Assembly: GCF_003052265.1 (NCBI RefSeq) | Contig: NZ_QANS01000004.1 | Span: 414 to 64,413, forward strand | Origin: Stenotrophobium rhamnosiphilum | GTDB lineage: Bacteria > Pseudomonadota > Gammaproteobacteria > Nevskiales > Nevskiaceae | Length of the DNA: 64,000 nt | Reading direction: 5' to 3' | Shown here: piece by piece, positions 28,914-37,644 of the stretch | Layout: each line of letters begins with the position of its first letter | How positions within the stretch are numbered: position 1 is the stretch's first letter | Made by a program: the position numbers and the translations under genes | Notes under the pieces: generated by a model | What the model saw: the letters and a program-made list of their open reading frames with translations, nothing else | Databases searched by the model: none | What the model was told of the DNA's origin: nothing

Positions 28914-30589
28914 GCGATGGCCTCTGCGGCAGGCGCGGTGTTGTAGATGCGTTCTTTGAATGGCTGCATGCCGATGCGGCGATAAGTTTTCAGCAGGCTC
29001 TCATCTTCGCTATGTCGATTTTCGAGATAGACGTCAACGATCTTCTCAACCACGCCAGCAATGTCTGCGCGAGAGATAGAAGGACCTGTGCGATCGCCCA
29101 AGCTCGCGTCGTTTTCAGCCGAGCCACCGATCGTTACCTGGTACCACTCTTCGCCTTTCTTATCGACGCCAAGAATGCCGATGTGACCCACAGTGTGATG
29201 GCCGCAGCCATTCATGCAGCCTGACATTTTGATTTTGATCTCACCGATATCGTGCTGATAGTCTAGATTCTCAAAGATGTCGAAAATATCCTGCGCAACC
29301 CCAATCGAGCCAGCGTTAGCGAGCGAGCAGAAATCAAGGCCCGGGCAGCAGATCAGATCAGTGAGCAGGCCAATATTTGGCGTCGCCAAACCGAGTTCGC
29401 GCAAGCGCAACCAGACGGCATAAAGGTCTTGCTGACGAACGTCGGCAAATACCAAGTTCTGTTCATGCGTTGAACGAATTTCGCCAAATGAATATTGATC
29501 AGACAATTCAGCGACAGCATCCATTTGCTCAGCAGTGATATCGCCAGGCGCAACACCAGAAGCCTTCAGCGAAACAAACGCAATGCTATAGCCCGGCTGG
29601 CGATGCTCTTTGAGATTGCGCTTGGCCCAAGCTGCAAACGCAGAGTCTTCGCGCAGGCGATCTGCATAAGTGGTATCCGCAGCAGCGTTCTTGTCGTAGG
29701 CGAATTCAGTGAAGTGCGACTTCATGCGCTCAAGATCTTGCGGCTGTAATTTGAGGTCGCCGTCTTTGATATGCGCCCACTCGGCTTCCACCATTTCGGT
29801 GAACTTGGCGAGGCCGGTTTCTTTGACCAGAATCTTGATGCGCGCTTTGTACATATTGTCGCGCCGGCCGAGGCGGTTGTAGACGCGCAACACGGCTTCG
29901 CAGTACGAAAGCAGATCGAGTTCTGGCAGGAACTCGCGAACCAAAGGCCCGATGATGGGTGTGCGGCCAAGGCCGCCGCCAACATAAACCTGATAGCCCA
30001 ACTCGCCCTTGTCATTACGCACGATCTGGATGCCGATGTCATGCACGCGGATCGCTGCGCGATCAGCAGTGGTCGACGAAAACGCAATCTTGAACTTGCG
30101 TGGCAGCCAGTTGAATTCTGGATGGAAGGTGGCCCACTGACGGGTGATTTCGCAGTACGGACGCGGATCTACCAACTCATCTTTAGCAACGCCAGCCAGA
30201 TGATCCGAGGTGACGTTGCGAATGCAGTTGCCGCTGGTCTGGATCGCGTGCATTTCGACGCTGGCCAGATCGGCGAGGATGTCTGGCACTTCTTCCAGCT
30301 TGGGCCAGTTGTACTGAATATTCTGGCGCGTCGTGAAGTGGCCATAACCCTTGTCGTACTTGCGGGCAATGTGCGCCAGCATGCGAACTTGTTTGGACGA
30401 CAGCATGCCGTAGGGCACCGAAACACGAAGCATCGGTGCAAAGCGCTGGATGTAGAGACCGTTGCGCAAACGCAGCGCACGAAACTCGTCGTCGGGCAGC
30501 GTACCGGCAAGGAAACGTTGCGTCTGGTCGCGATACTGCGCGACGCGCTCGTTAACCAGCGTTTGGTCGTATTGGTCGTAACGATACAT
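28910..30589 (-). CDS. cysI: Assimilatory sulfite (nitrite/sulfite) reductase, siroheme-[4Fe-4S] subunit
   Basis: 559 aa. It has two ferredoxin-like and two siroheme half-domains. The iron-sulfur/siroheme ligands sit in CCPGLDFCSLAN (near 415-425) and KMSGCMNGCGHH (near 452-463). GHFTTRQNIQYNW near 81 and TSGNCIRNVTSDH near 119 are typical siroheme-pocket segments. It reduces sulfite to sulfide. No flavoprotein CysJ is encoded nearby, so the electron donor may be ferredoxin or another carrier. It is coupled to the DUF934 gene; CysG encoded at 32753 would supply siroheme. Confidence 0.93.
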   Translation of the reverse strand: MYRYDQYDQTLVNERVAQYRDQTQRFLAGTLPDDEFRALRLRNGLYIQRFAPMLRVSVPYGMLSSKQVRMLAHIARKYDKGYGHFTTRQNIQYNWPKLEEVPDILADLASVEMHAIQTSGNCIRNVTSDHLAGVAKDELVDPRPYCEITRQWATFHPEFNWLPRKFKIAFSSTTADRAAIRVHDIGIQIVRNDKGELGYQVYVGGGLGRTPIIGPLVREFLPELDLLSYCEAVLRVYNRLGRRDNMYKARIKILVKETGLAKFTEMVEAEWAHIKDGDLKLQPQDLERMKSHFTEFAYDKNAAADTTYADRLREDSAFAAWAKRNLKEHRQPGYSIAFVSLKASGVAPGDITAEQMDAVAELSDQYSFGEIRSTHEQNLVFADVRQQDLYAVWLRLRELGLATPNIGLLTDLICCPGLDFCSLANAGSIGVAQDIFDIFENLDYQHDIGEIKIKMSGCMNGCGHHTVGHIGILGVDKKGEEWYQVTIGGSAENDASLGDRTGPSISRADIAGVVEKIVDVYLENRHSEDESLLKTYRRIGMQPFKERIYNTAPAAEAIA

Positions 30590-30620
30590 GGTGTTGATTT
30601 CCGCTTAAAAATTAAAGCCT

Positions 30621-30650
30621 CTGCTTGCCACCGGTTACGGTAGCAAGCAG
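30621..30650. promoter_or_regulatory. Stem-loop between cysB and cysI
   Basis: CTGCTTGC pairs with GCAAGCAG, and the inner ACCG pairs with CGGT around GTTA with one mismatch. On the minus strand it follows cysB by about 50 bp and precedes the cysI start by about 30 nt. It could end cysB transcription (the following bases are T-rich but interrupted) or act as a cysI leader hairpin. Confidence 0.5.
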
Positions 30651-30673
30651 ACGGCGCTAGCGATGGAAGATAT

Positions 30674-30691
30674 CGTTATAAGTTTATAACG
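30674..30691. promoter_or_regulatory. Palindrome upstream of cysI, possible CysB site
   Basis: CGTTATAAGTTTATAACG is a perfect 8-bp inverted repeat (CGTTATAA / TTATAACG) with a 2-bp spacer, 85 bp upstream of the cysI start and just past the cysB stop. Its place upstream of a CysB-activated gene and its AT-rich dyad suit a LysR-family binding site. Binding by CysB is inference. Confidence 0.45.
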
Positions 30692-30702
30692 TTCCTCTCT
30701 AT

Positions 30703-31683
30703 TTAGGCGGTTTTTAAGGTCGCCATCAGCGCTTGGCTACGTTGCGTACGTTCACCAGAATCGGAAATGGCGGCGATTTCGTCGACCTTCTCCTGCGTCA
30801 GGTGCGCAGCAAAAATCCGCATGAATTCGTACATATAGCCGCGCAGGAACATGCCGCGACGGAATCCGATGTGGGTCGTGCTGGGCTCAAACAGGTGGTC
30901 AGCGGGTAGACGCAGCAGGTCCTTATCTGTGCGCTCGTCATAGGCCATGTTGGCGATGATTCCGATGCCAAGCCCCGCGCGAACGTAGGTTTTGATCACG
31001 TCAGCGTCGACGGCGGTCAGCACCACATCCGGCTTGAGGCCGTGTGCGGCGAAAGCCTGATCGAGTTTTGAGCGACCCGTAAAGCCAAAGGTATAGGTGA
31101 CGATAGGGTGCGCCGCGACATCTTTAAGCGTCAGCTTCTTCTTTTCCGCCAGCAGATGGCCGGGCTTCACCAGCACGCAGCGGTTCCAGTGATAGGTGGG
31201 CAACATCACTAGCTGCTCAAAGTGCTCCATGGCTTCGGTCGCGATGGCGAAATCAGCCTGACCTTCAGCCGCCATTTTGGCGATCTGAGGAGGAGAACCC
31301 TGATGCAAGTGCAGGGTTACCTTGGGGAAACGCGTACGGAATTTCTGAATCACAGGCGGCAAGGCATAGCGCGCCTGCGTATGCGTAGTGGCGATAATCA
31401 GGTCGCCGCGATCAGTGTCATGAAACTCTTCCGCAATATTCTTGATGTTCTCGGCCTCAGCCAGCAGGCGCGAGGTGTACTCAAGAATGCGCTTGCCGGC
31501 CGGAGTGACCTCCGACAGGTGCTTGCCATTACGTTGGAAGATGTCGACGCCCAATTCGTCCTCAAGCAGGCGAATCTGTTTGCTCACGCCGGGCTGTGAC
31601 GTGAACAGGGCCTCGGCGGCCGCGGTCACGTTAAGTCCGCGCTGGGCGACTTCATGGATGTAGTGGAGTTGACGGAGCTTCAT
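30703..31683 (-). CDS. cysB: LysR-family cysteine regulon activator CysB
   Basis: 326 aa from the ATG at 31683 (MKLRQLHYIHEV), which has GAGG 5 nt upstream; an open extension to 31731 has no ribosome site. The N-terminal helix-turn-helix contains ALFTSQPGVSKQIRLLEDELG (about 27-47). The inducer domain has DLIIATTHTQARYALPP (about 93-109), the site where CysB/Cbl bind acetylserine or sulfate. It activates sulfur assimilation and lies upstream of cysI on the same strand. Confidence 0.93.
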   Translation of the reverse strand: MKLRQLHYIHEVAQRGLNVTAAAEALFTSQPGVSKQIRLLEDELGVDIFQRNGKHLSEVTPAGKRILEYTSRLLAEAENIKNIAEEFHDTDRGDLIIATTHTQARYALPPVIQKFRTRFPKVTLHLHQGSPPQIAKMAAEGQADFAIATEAMEHFEQLVMLPTYHWNRCVLVKPGHLLAEKKKLTLKDVAAHPIVTYTFGFTGRSKLDQAFAAHGLKPDVVLTAVDADVIKTYVRAGLGIGIIANMAYDERTDKDLLRLPADHLFEPSTTHIGFRRGMFLRGYMYEFMRIFAAHLTQEKVDEIAAISDSGERTQRSQALMATLKTA

Positions 31684-31912
31684 CGCAACCTCATATGCGT
31701 TTACGTTATGTAAATCATATTCTCTTAGCACTTATTGCACCACCGGCCATAGCCACCAATGATTTTGAGACGGAGAGGTGGGCTGAGGAGAGATGCATTC
31801 TGCTTAAAAATTCAGCAAAAAACGTTCATTCCCCTTAGTTCTAAACCTTATATGGAAGGCTCAATCAGTGAGGCCTTTCTGCTAAGGTGCGCGTCCTAAA
31901 TTTGGGTGGGTT

Positions 31913-32716
31913 ATGCAAGATTTTGGGTTCTCAGTTGCGGGCTTGTTCGTCGGTATTGCCGTCGGCGCAACTGGCGTGGGTGGTGGCTCACTGATGACCC
32001 CAATTTTGATCATGTTCTACGGAATCAACCCGGCGATCGCAGTGGGTACAGACCTGCTCTATGCCTCGACCAGCAAATCTTTTGGCGTTTTGCTCCACGG
32101 GCGTAACGGCTCCTTGGATTGGCGCATCGTGCGCTGGATGGCTTTAGGTAGTGTGCCAGCAACTTTGATAACGCTGGTTTTTTTACACAATTTCCCTAAA
32201 GGCCCTGGCCTTGATGGCTTGATCAAATTGACGTTGGCGATTGCGATCATCGTCACCGCGACTTTCGCCTTGTTCCAAGATCAATTGATGCGCTTGATTA
32301 AGCGTGGCAATCAAGGTGCTGTGGTCGAACCCAGCGAACGCAAACAGTTTCAGCTGACCGTTCTATCCGGCGTTCTCATCGGCACCTTGGTCACGATCTC
32401 GTCCGTTGGTGCAGGCGTCATCGGCATGATGCTATTGCTGCTGATCTATCCCAAGCACGCGCCGATCCGACTGGTTGGTAGCGATCTGGCCCATGCCGTG
32501 ATCATCACCGCGATTGCCGGTGCCGGCCATGCCAGCCTTGGCACAGTGAATTACGCGCTGCTCGGTTATCTATTGCTGGGCGCTTTGCCGGGCATTTGGA
32601 TTGGCAGCAGGATTGGTTTCAATCTGCCCGAGAAACTGCTCAAGCGCGTGATCGCTGGCTTTCTCATCTTCATTGGAGGCACCATGCTGCTCAAGGCCAT
32701 GACCACCGGGATTTGA
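31913..32716 (+). CDS. TauE/SafE-family membrane transporter
   Basis: 267 aa with about eight membrane helices. The paired family motifs are GVGGGSLMTPIL near 22 and ISSVGAGVIGMMLLLLIYP near 163. The family moves sulfite, sulfonates or other small organosulfur anions across the inner membrane. Its place between cysB and cysG suggests sulfite or sulfate handling. The direction of transport and the substrate are not visible. A second family member is encoded at 47550. Confidence 0.85.
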   Translation: MQDFGFSVAGLFVGIAVGATGVGGGSLMTPILIMFYGINPAIAVGTDLLYASTSKSFGVLLHGRNGSLDWRIVRWMALGSVPATLITLVFLHNFPKGPGLDGLIKLTLAIAIIVTATFALFQDQLMRLIKRGNQGAVVEPSERKQFQLTVLSGVLIGTLVTISSVGAGVIGMMLLLLIYPKHAPIRLVGSDLAHAVIITAIAGAGHASLGTVNYALLGYLLLGALPGIWIGSRIGFNLPEKLLKRVIAGFLIFIGGTMLLKAMTTGI

Positions 32717-32752
32717 CTTCAAATCTCGTTTACTTAGAACATCAAATAAGAC

Positions 32753-34150
32753 ATGGAAGCTACTGATTCACTTTATTTTCCGATCTTCATGCGTTTGCGT
32801 GGTCAGCGCGTGCTGGTTGTGGGTGGCGGTGAAGTCGCCCTGCGTAAGATTCGCCTGTTACTGACTTCAGGCGCAGCGATCCAGATCGTCGCCAAAGAAC
32901 TTTGCGGCGAACTGTCAGAACTCCACGGGGCCGGAAAAGTAACGTTGTTGGGCGCCGAATTTGAAGCCGCCCAAATTGAAGGTTGTCGCCTTGTGGTCGC
33001 CGCTACCGATAACCTCGACGTGAACCGAGCCGTCGCCACTGCGGCAGACGCGCGCGGTATTCCGGTCAACGTCGTCGACAATCCCGGTCTCAGCAGCTTT
33101 ATTACGCCATCGATCATCAATCGTGATCCGGTGCAGATCGCCGTATCGAGCAGCGGCGCTGCGCCAGTGCTGGCGCGTCGTCTTCGCGAAAAGCTGGAGA
33201 CGATGTTGCCCAAGCGTTACGGCGACGTCGCAGGCTTTATGGGGCGCATGCGTGAGCGCGTGCGCCAGATCGAACCGCAGACTGCGCGTCGCAGTATTTG
33301 GGAACAGTTTCTCGATGGCGTCGGTGCAGAGCGCATTTATGCGGGCGATGAAGCCGGCGCTGAGCGTGAACTGCTGCGCATCATTGATGGTAAGCCTGTG
33401 CGAGGCGAGGTGTACCTTGTTGGCGCAGGGCCGGGCGATCCCGATCTACTGACTTTCCGCGCTCTGCGTTTAATGCAGCAAGCTGACGTTGTCCTTTATG
33501 ACCGCTTGGTTTCGCCCGCGATCATGGATCTGGTGCGTCGTGATGCCGAGCGCGTCTTCGTTGGTAAGCAGCGCAATCGCCACACCGTTCCGCAAGACGA
33601 GATCAATCAAGAGCTCGCGCGCCTCGCACTAGAAGGCAAACGCGTGCTACGTCTCAAAGGCGGCGACCCATTTATCTTTGGTCGCGGCGGCGAAGAAATC
33701 CAAACGCTTGCTGCGCAAGGCGTGCCGTTTCAAGTAGTGCCAGGCGTGACCGCTGCGAGCGGTTGCGCTGCTTATGCAGGCATTCCACTCACGCATCGCG
33801 ATTACGCACAGGCCTGCGTGTTCGTCACCGGCCACGCACGTGCTGACGGCACACTCACATTGAATTGGGACATGCTCGCGCGTCGTGGTCAGACGGTTGC
33901 GATTTACATGGGTTTGAGCACGCTGCCACATCTCTGTGCGCAATTGATTGCGCATGGCTTACCAAGTGATTGGCCCGCCGCGCTGATTGAAGAAGGCACT
34001 TCACCTTCGCAGCGCGTGATCGCTGCAACGCTAGGCGATCTGCCACAACAAGTGACGGCCGCTGGAGTCAGCGGTGCCAGTATGTTGATCGTTGGTGAAG
34101 TCGTGAAGCTGCGCGAACAGCTTCGTTGGTTTGGTGAAAGCCAAGCTTAA
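32753..34150 (+). CDS. cysG: Siroheme synthase CysG (trifunctional)
   Basis: 465 aa. The N-terminal precorrin-2 dehydrogenase/ferrochelatase (about 1-210) has VLVVGGGEVALRKIRLLL. The C-terminal uroporphyrinogen-III methyltransferase (about 218-465) has VYLVGAGPGDPDLLTFRAL, VLRLKGGDPFIFGRGGEE and VPGVTAASGCAAYAGIPLT. It makes the siroheme cofactor of CysI. It follows the TauE/SafE gene by 36 bp, so the two are probably co-transcribed. Confidence 0.96.
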   Translation: MEATDSLYFPIFMRLRGQRVLVVGGGEVALRKIRLLLTSGAAIQIVAKELCGELSELHGAGKVTLLGAEFEAAQIEGCRLVVAATDNLDVNRAVATAADARGIPVNVVDNPGLSSFITPSIINRDPVQIAVSSSGAAPVLARRLREKLETMLPKRYGDVAGFMGRMRERVRQIEPQTARRSIWEQFLDGVGAERIYAGDEAGAERELLRIIDGKPVRGEVYLVGAGPGDPDLLTFRALRLMQQADVVLYDRLVSPAIMDLVRRDAERVFVGKQRNRHTVPQDEINQELARLALEGKRVLRLKGGDPFIFGRGGEEIQTLAAQGVPFQVVPGVTAASGCAAYAGIPLTHRDYAQACVFVTGHARADGTLTLNWDMLARRGQTVAIYMGLSTLPHLCAQLIAHGLPSDWPAALIEEGTSPSQRVIAATLGDLPQQVTAAGVSGASMLIVGEVVKLREQLRWFGESQA

Positions 34151-34166
34151 GAAACGCTTCTCATCT

Positions 34167-34254
34167 TGTCATTCCCGCGTAGGCGGGAATCCAGTTGTCG
34201 ACCCACTACTTACAAAGCGCTAAAACTGGATACCCGCCTTCGCGGGTATGACGG
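34167..34254. repeat. Inverted pair of REP-like palindromic repeats
   Basis: Unit 1 (34167-34196) contains ATTCCCGC-GTAG-GCGGGAAT followed by CCAGTT. Unit 2 (34224-34254) is the same element inverted: AACTGGATACCCGC-CTTC-GCGGGTATGACGG. Together they form a large cruciform between the convergent cysG and dxs genes, where they may also act as a terminator or mRNA stabiliser. A third unit lies at 46577-46605. Confidence 0.8.
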
Positions 34255-34281
34255 TTAATTTTGTGTAGCGCAGTCGTTTCT

Positions 34282-36171
34282 TTAAGAAACGTGTTTCTTG
34301 GCAATCACTGATTCGTCGAGATCTTTCGCACGCAGGCGTTTCTGAATGCTGCGCAAAATTCCCGAAGCATCCAAGCCAATCTGTGCCATCAATTCTTCGC
34401 GCGTGCCGTGTTCAATGAAGTGATCCGGCAAGCCAAGATTGAGCACAGGCACAGTCATGTGCTGCGCCATCAAGACTTCGTTCACAGCGCTACCTGCGCC
34501 GCCCATCTTGACGTTGTCTTCGATTGTCACCAGCAGATCGTTCTCGTTGGCGAGATCGTGAATCATCGCGACGTCGAGCGGCTTGACGAAGCGCATGTCG
34601 ACAACTACAGCATCAATAATTTCTGCAGCTTCAAGCGCAGGCTGCACCATGCAACCGAACGCGAGAATCGCAACGCGTGGACGACGACGACCAATTGCTT
34701 CGCGTGCGATGCGTGCTTTGCCTAGCGTCAGTGGTTTGATTTCTGCGTCGAGTTCAAGGCCGCTGCCATTGCCGCGCGGATAGCGAATAGCGCTCGGGCC
34801 ATCGATGTGCAAACCGGTGCTGAGCATGCGGCGACATTCGTTTTCGTCTGATGGCGCCATCACCACCATATTCGGAATGCAGCGCAGGAAAGACAGGTCA
34901 AACGTGCCGTGGTGCGTCGCGCCATCGGCGCCGACCAAGCCGCCACGATCGAGTGCGAACACGACCGGTAAATTCTGAATCGCAACGTCGTGAATCAGCT
35001 GGTCGTAACCACGCTGCAAGAACGTTGAGTAAATCGCAACAACCGGCTTGAGACCTTCACAGGCAAGGCCAGCGGCGAGGGTAACAGCGTGTTGTTCGGC
35101 AATGCCCACGTCGAAATAACGTTCAGGAAATTGCTTGGAGAATTCGACAAGGCCAGAGCCTTCGCGCATTGCCGGTGTAATAGCAACAACTTTTTCGTCT
35201 TGCGCAGCAACCTGACAAAGCCAATCACCAAACACCTGCGTGTAGCTGGGCTTGCCGCTAGATTTTTTCGAAGGGAATGCGCCAGTCACCGGATCAAATT
35301 GCGTAACGCCGTGATACTTGATCGGATCCGCTTCGGCAGGGCCAAAGCCTTTGCCTTTGGTGGTGACAACGTGCAGAAGTTGCGGACCTTTAGCGTCACG
35401 CAGGCGCGTCATCACATTCATCAGCGCGTCGAGATCATGGCCATCAACCGGGCCGTGATATTTGAAGCCAAAGGTTTCAAACAGCGCGCCCGGATTATCC
35501 AGATGCGCTTCGTTTTCGTGTTCGGTCTGCGGTGCGCGCAGATGGTGCGGCGCTTGCGCCAGCGCCAACTTCTTCATCAATCGCGCGGAGTGGTCGCGCA
35601 TGGCGCCGACGTTTTCCGAGATCGACATATCGTTGTCGTTGTAAATCACCAGCATGTCGAGATTGAGATGGCCAGCGTGATTCAGCGCTTCAAACGCCAT
35701 GCCTGCGGTCATGCCGCCGTCGCCAATAATTGCGACAGCGCGACGCTTCTCTTTCTTAACGCGCGCAGCGGCGGCCATGCCAGCGGCGGCAGAAATCGAA
35801 GTGCTGGAGTGACCAACGCCAAAGCTGTCGTACTCGCTTTCAGCGCGATGGCAGAACGGCGCCAAGCCACCGAGGCGACGAATCGTTTCGAGCTGCTCGC
35901 GACGACCCGTCAAAATTTTATGTGGATAGGCCTGATGGCCGACGTCCCAGACCAACCGGTCATGCGGCGTATCAAAGCAATAGTGCAGCGCCAGCGACAA
36001 TTCGACCGTGCCGAGGTTGGCGGCAAAGTGCCCGCCGATGCGGCCCAGCGTTTCGATCAGGTAACGGCGCAGCTCCACGGCGAGGTGCGGAAGCTCTGCA
36101 AGAGGCAGGCGGCGCAGGTCGGTGGGTGTCTTTACGCGCCCAAGAAGGGCGTATCCGGGGATGTCGGTCAT
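34282..36171 (-). CDS. dxs: 1-Deoxy-D-xylulose-5-phosphate synthase
   Basis: 629 aa. Thiamine-diphosphate enzyme that joins pyruvate and glyceraldehyde-3-phosphate, the first step of the MEP isoprenoid pathway. Seen are [16 protein letters not shown] near 76, the [15 protein letters not shown] cofactor motif near 149-163, [17 protein letters not shown] near 361 and RYPRGNG near 467. ispA lies 69 bp upstream on the same strand, giving xseB-ispA-dxs, a common isoprenoid operon. Confidence 0.97.
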   Translation of the reverse strand: MTDIPGYALLGRVKTPTDLRRLPLAELPHLAVELRRYLIETLGRIGGHFAANLGTVELSLALHYCFDTPHDRLVWDVGHQAYPHKILTGRREQLETIRRLGGLAPFCHRAESEYDSFGVGHSSTSISAAAGMAAAARVKKEKRRAVAIIGDGGMTAGMAFEALNHAGHLNLDMLVIYNDNDMSISENVGAMRDHSARLMKKLALAQAPHHLRAPQTEHENEAHLDNPGALFETFGFKYHGPVDGHDLDALMNVMTRLRDAKGPQLLHVVTTKGKGFGPAEADPIKYHGVTQFDPVTGAFPSKKSSGKPSYTQVFGDWLCQVAAQDEKVVAITPAMREGSGLVEFSKQFPERYFDVGIAEQHAVTLAAGLACEGLKPVVAIYSTFLQRGYDQLIHDVAIQNLPVVFALDRGGLVGADGATHHGTFDLSFLRCIPNMVVMAPSDENECRRMLSTGLHIDGPSAIRYPRGNGSGLELDAEIKPLTLGKARIAREAIGRRRPRVAILAFGCMVQPALEAAEIIDAVVVDMRFVKPLDVAMIHDLANENDLLVTIEDNVKMGGAGSAVNEVLMAQHMTVPVLNLGLPDHFIEHGTREELMAQIGLDASGILRSIQKRLRAKDLDESVIAKKHVS

Positions 36172-36240
36172 AGGGCGATTATGGCGTTAATGCACAATTA
36201 TCGTGCAAATTGTGCAGTGCGGCAAAGTTGATCATGGAAT

Positions 36241-37134
36241 CTAGTGATTACGGCTTTGGATGTGCTTGGCCAGCCAGCGCAAGGCCGCGGCGCTATCGCC
36301 AAAGACGCTAAGGGCTTTATCTGCGTCGCTAAACAACTCTGCGGCTCGTTCTTTGGCGGCAGGCAGGCCCATCACCGACGGATATGTGGATTTGAGGCTG
36401 GCGCTGTCTTTGCCGGCGGTCTTGCCCAAATCTTCGCTGCTACCTTCGATATCCAGCACATCGTCCTGAATCTGGAAGGCCAGACCAATACATTTGCCGT
36501 AGCGATCCAATGCATCTGCTTGCGCGTTATCAAGCGCAGGCGAGGCGAGACAAGCCAGTTTCAGACTGGCGCGAATTAGTGCGCCGGTTTTGTGGATATG
36601 CAGATTCTCGAGTTCTGGCAGCGACAGGTTTTTGCCTTCGGACTGCAGATCAATCGCCTGACCACCGACCATGCCGCAAGAACCCGAAGCTTCAGCAAGT
36701 GCTTCAACCATGCCGAGCTTTTGCGCAGGGCTGAGTCCGGCACCGCGTGTGAGCACGGTGAAGGCCAGAGTTTGTAGTGCATCGCCAACCAGAATCGCGG
36801 TGGCTTCGTCATAAGCCTTGTGTACGGTCGGACGGCCGCGGCGCAGATCGTCATCGTCCATCGCGGGCAGATCGTCATGCACCAGCGAATAGGCGTGGAT
36901 CAATTCAACCGCGCTGGCGGGAGCATCGAGCAACTGCGCTTCAAGGCCTAGCGTTTCACCGGCGGCGTAGACCAGCAGCGCGCGCAGGCGTTTGCCGCCA
37001 TCACAGGCATAACGCATGGCTTCATGCAGACGCGCCGGATAATGCGCGGCAGTGGGGAGTTCATGATCAAGGTGAGCGCGCAGGCGCTCGCGATAAGCGT
37101 CGATACGCTGCGCAAAAGGTTCCGTGTGACTCAA
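36241..37134 (-). CDS. ispA: Farnesyl diphosphate synthase (geranyltranstransferase)
   Basis: 297 aa with a TTG start 2 nt after the xseB stop. The distance from this start to GGKRLR (about residue 46) matches known IspA proteins. The first Asp-rich motif DDLPAMDDDDLRRG (near 92) and second DDVLDIEG (near 222) bind magnesium and diphosphate. It makes C15 farnesyl diphosphate from C5 units produced downstream of Dxs. Confidence 0.96.
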   Translation of the reverse strand: MSHTEPFAQRIDAYRERLRAHLDHELPTAAHYPARLHEAMRYACDGGKRLRALLVYAAGETLGLEAQLLDAPASAVELIHAYSLVHDDLPAMDDDDLRRGRPTVHKAYDEATAILVGDALQTLAFTVLTRGAGLSPAQKLGMVEALAEASGSCGMVGGQAIDLQSEGKNLSLPELENLHIHKTGALIRASLKLACLASPALDNAQADALDRYGKCIGLAFQIQDDVLDIEGSSEDLGKTAGKDSASLKSTYPSVMGLPAAKERAAELFSDADKALSVFGDSAAALRWLAKHIQSRNH

Positions 37135-37136
37135 GC

Positions 37137-37388
37137 TTAGGCGTCCTGGTTATCGCTGCTGCGTTCCAGAAGGTTCTGCACCTTGAGTTCGGCTTTTTCT
37201 AGGGACTGACGGCACTGCTGCGCTAGCGCGATACCGCGCTCAAACACATGCAGGGATTCTTCAAGTCGCAAATCGCCACGTTCCATCTTCGAAACCAGCG
37301 CTTCCAACTCTTTCATCGCTTCTTCAAATTGGCCTACGGCGTCCGTGCTGGCGCTTTCCGAGCCTTTTTCATCCACCCGCTTGGGCAT
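37137..37388 (-). CDS. xseB: Exodeoxyribonuclease VII small subunit
   Basis: 83 aa. The core FEEAMKELEALVSKMERGDLRLEESLHVFERG (split over about 22-52) is the XseB helical hairpin. It partners XseA, which is not in the window, in single-strand DNA degradation. It heads the xseB-ispA-dxs operon. The 256-bp AT-rich gap to divergent parE presumably holds both promoters. Confidence 0.93.
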   Translation of the reverse strand: MPKRVDEKGSESASTDAVGQFEEAMKELEALVSKMERGDLRLEESLHVFERGIALAQQCRQSLEKAELKVQNLLERSSDNQDA

Positions 37389-37644
37389 GATGACTCCTGA
37401 ATCTGTTTGTAAATAATGTATGGAATTATAATTAATAATATATTATAACTAACTAAATCCGCAGCGAGGCCAGTTTAAGCGGCCTCAAAAAAAGCTAGCG
37501 AACCTTATTTTACGTGTAGCGGCGCGACAATAGCGCGCCTGTGCCTGCTGTCAATCTTGCGACAGGGTAGGCCATCCGTTACCTTGCCGCCGCTCTAGGC
37601 GTGCTTCCCCTTATTCACGTCTGCTTATAAATCTGACCTATCGA

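Noticed and set aside
31840-31890. Possible terminator or leader hairpin before the TauE/SafE gene (AAGGCTC/GAGGCCTT)
   Set aside because: The stem is imperfect with a bulge and there is no proper T-run; not strong enough to list.
35089-36231. 380-codon plus-strand frame opposite dxs
   Set aside because: It is a shadow of the dxs coding strand with no domain and a random-looking composition.
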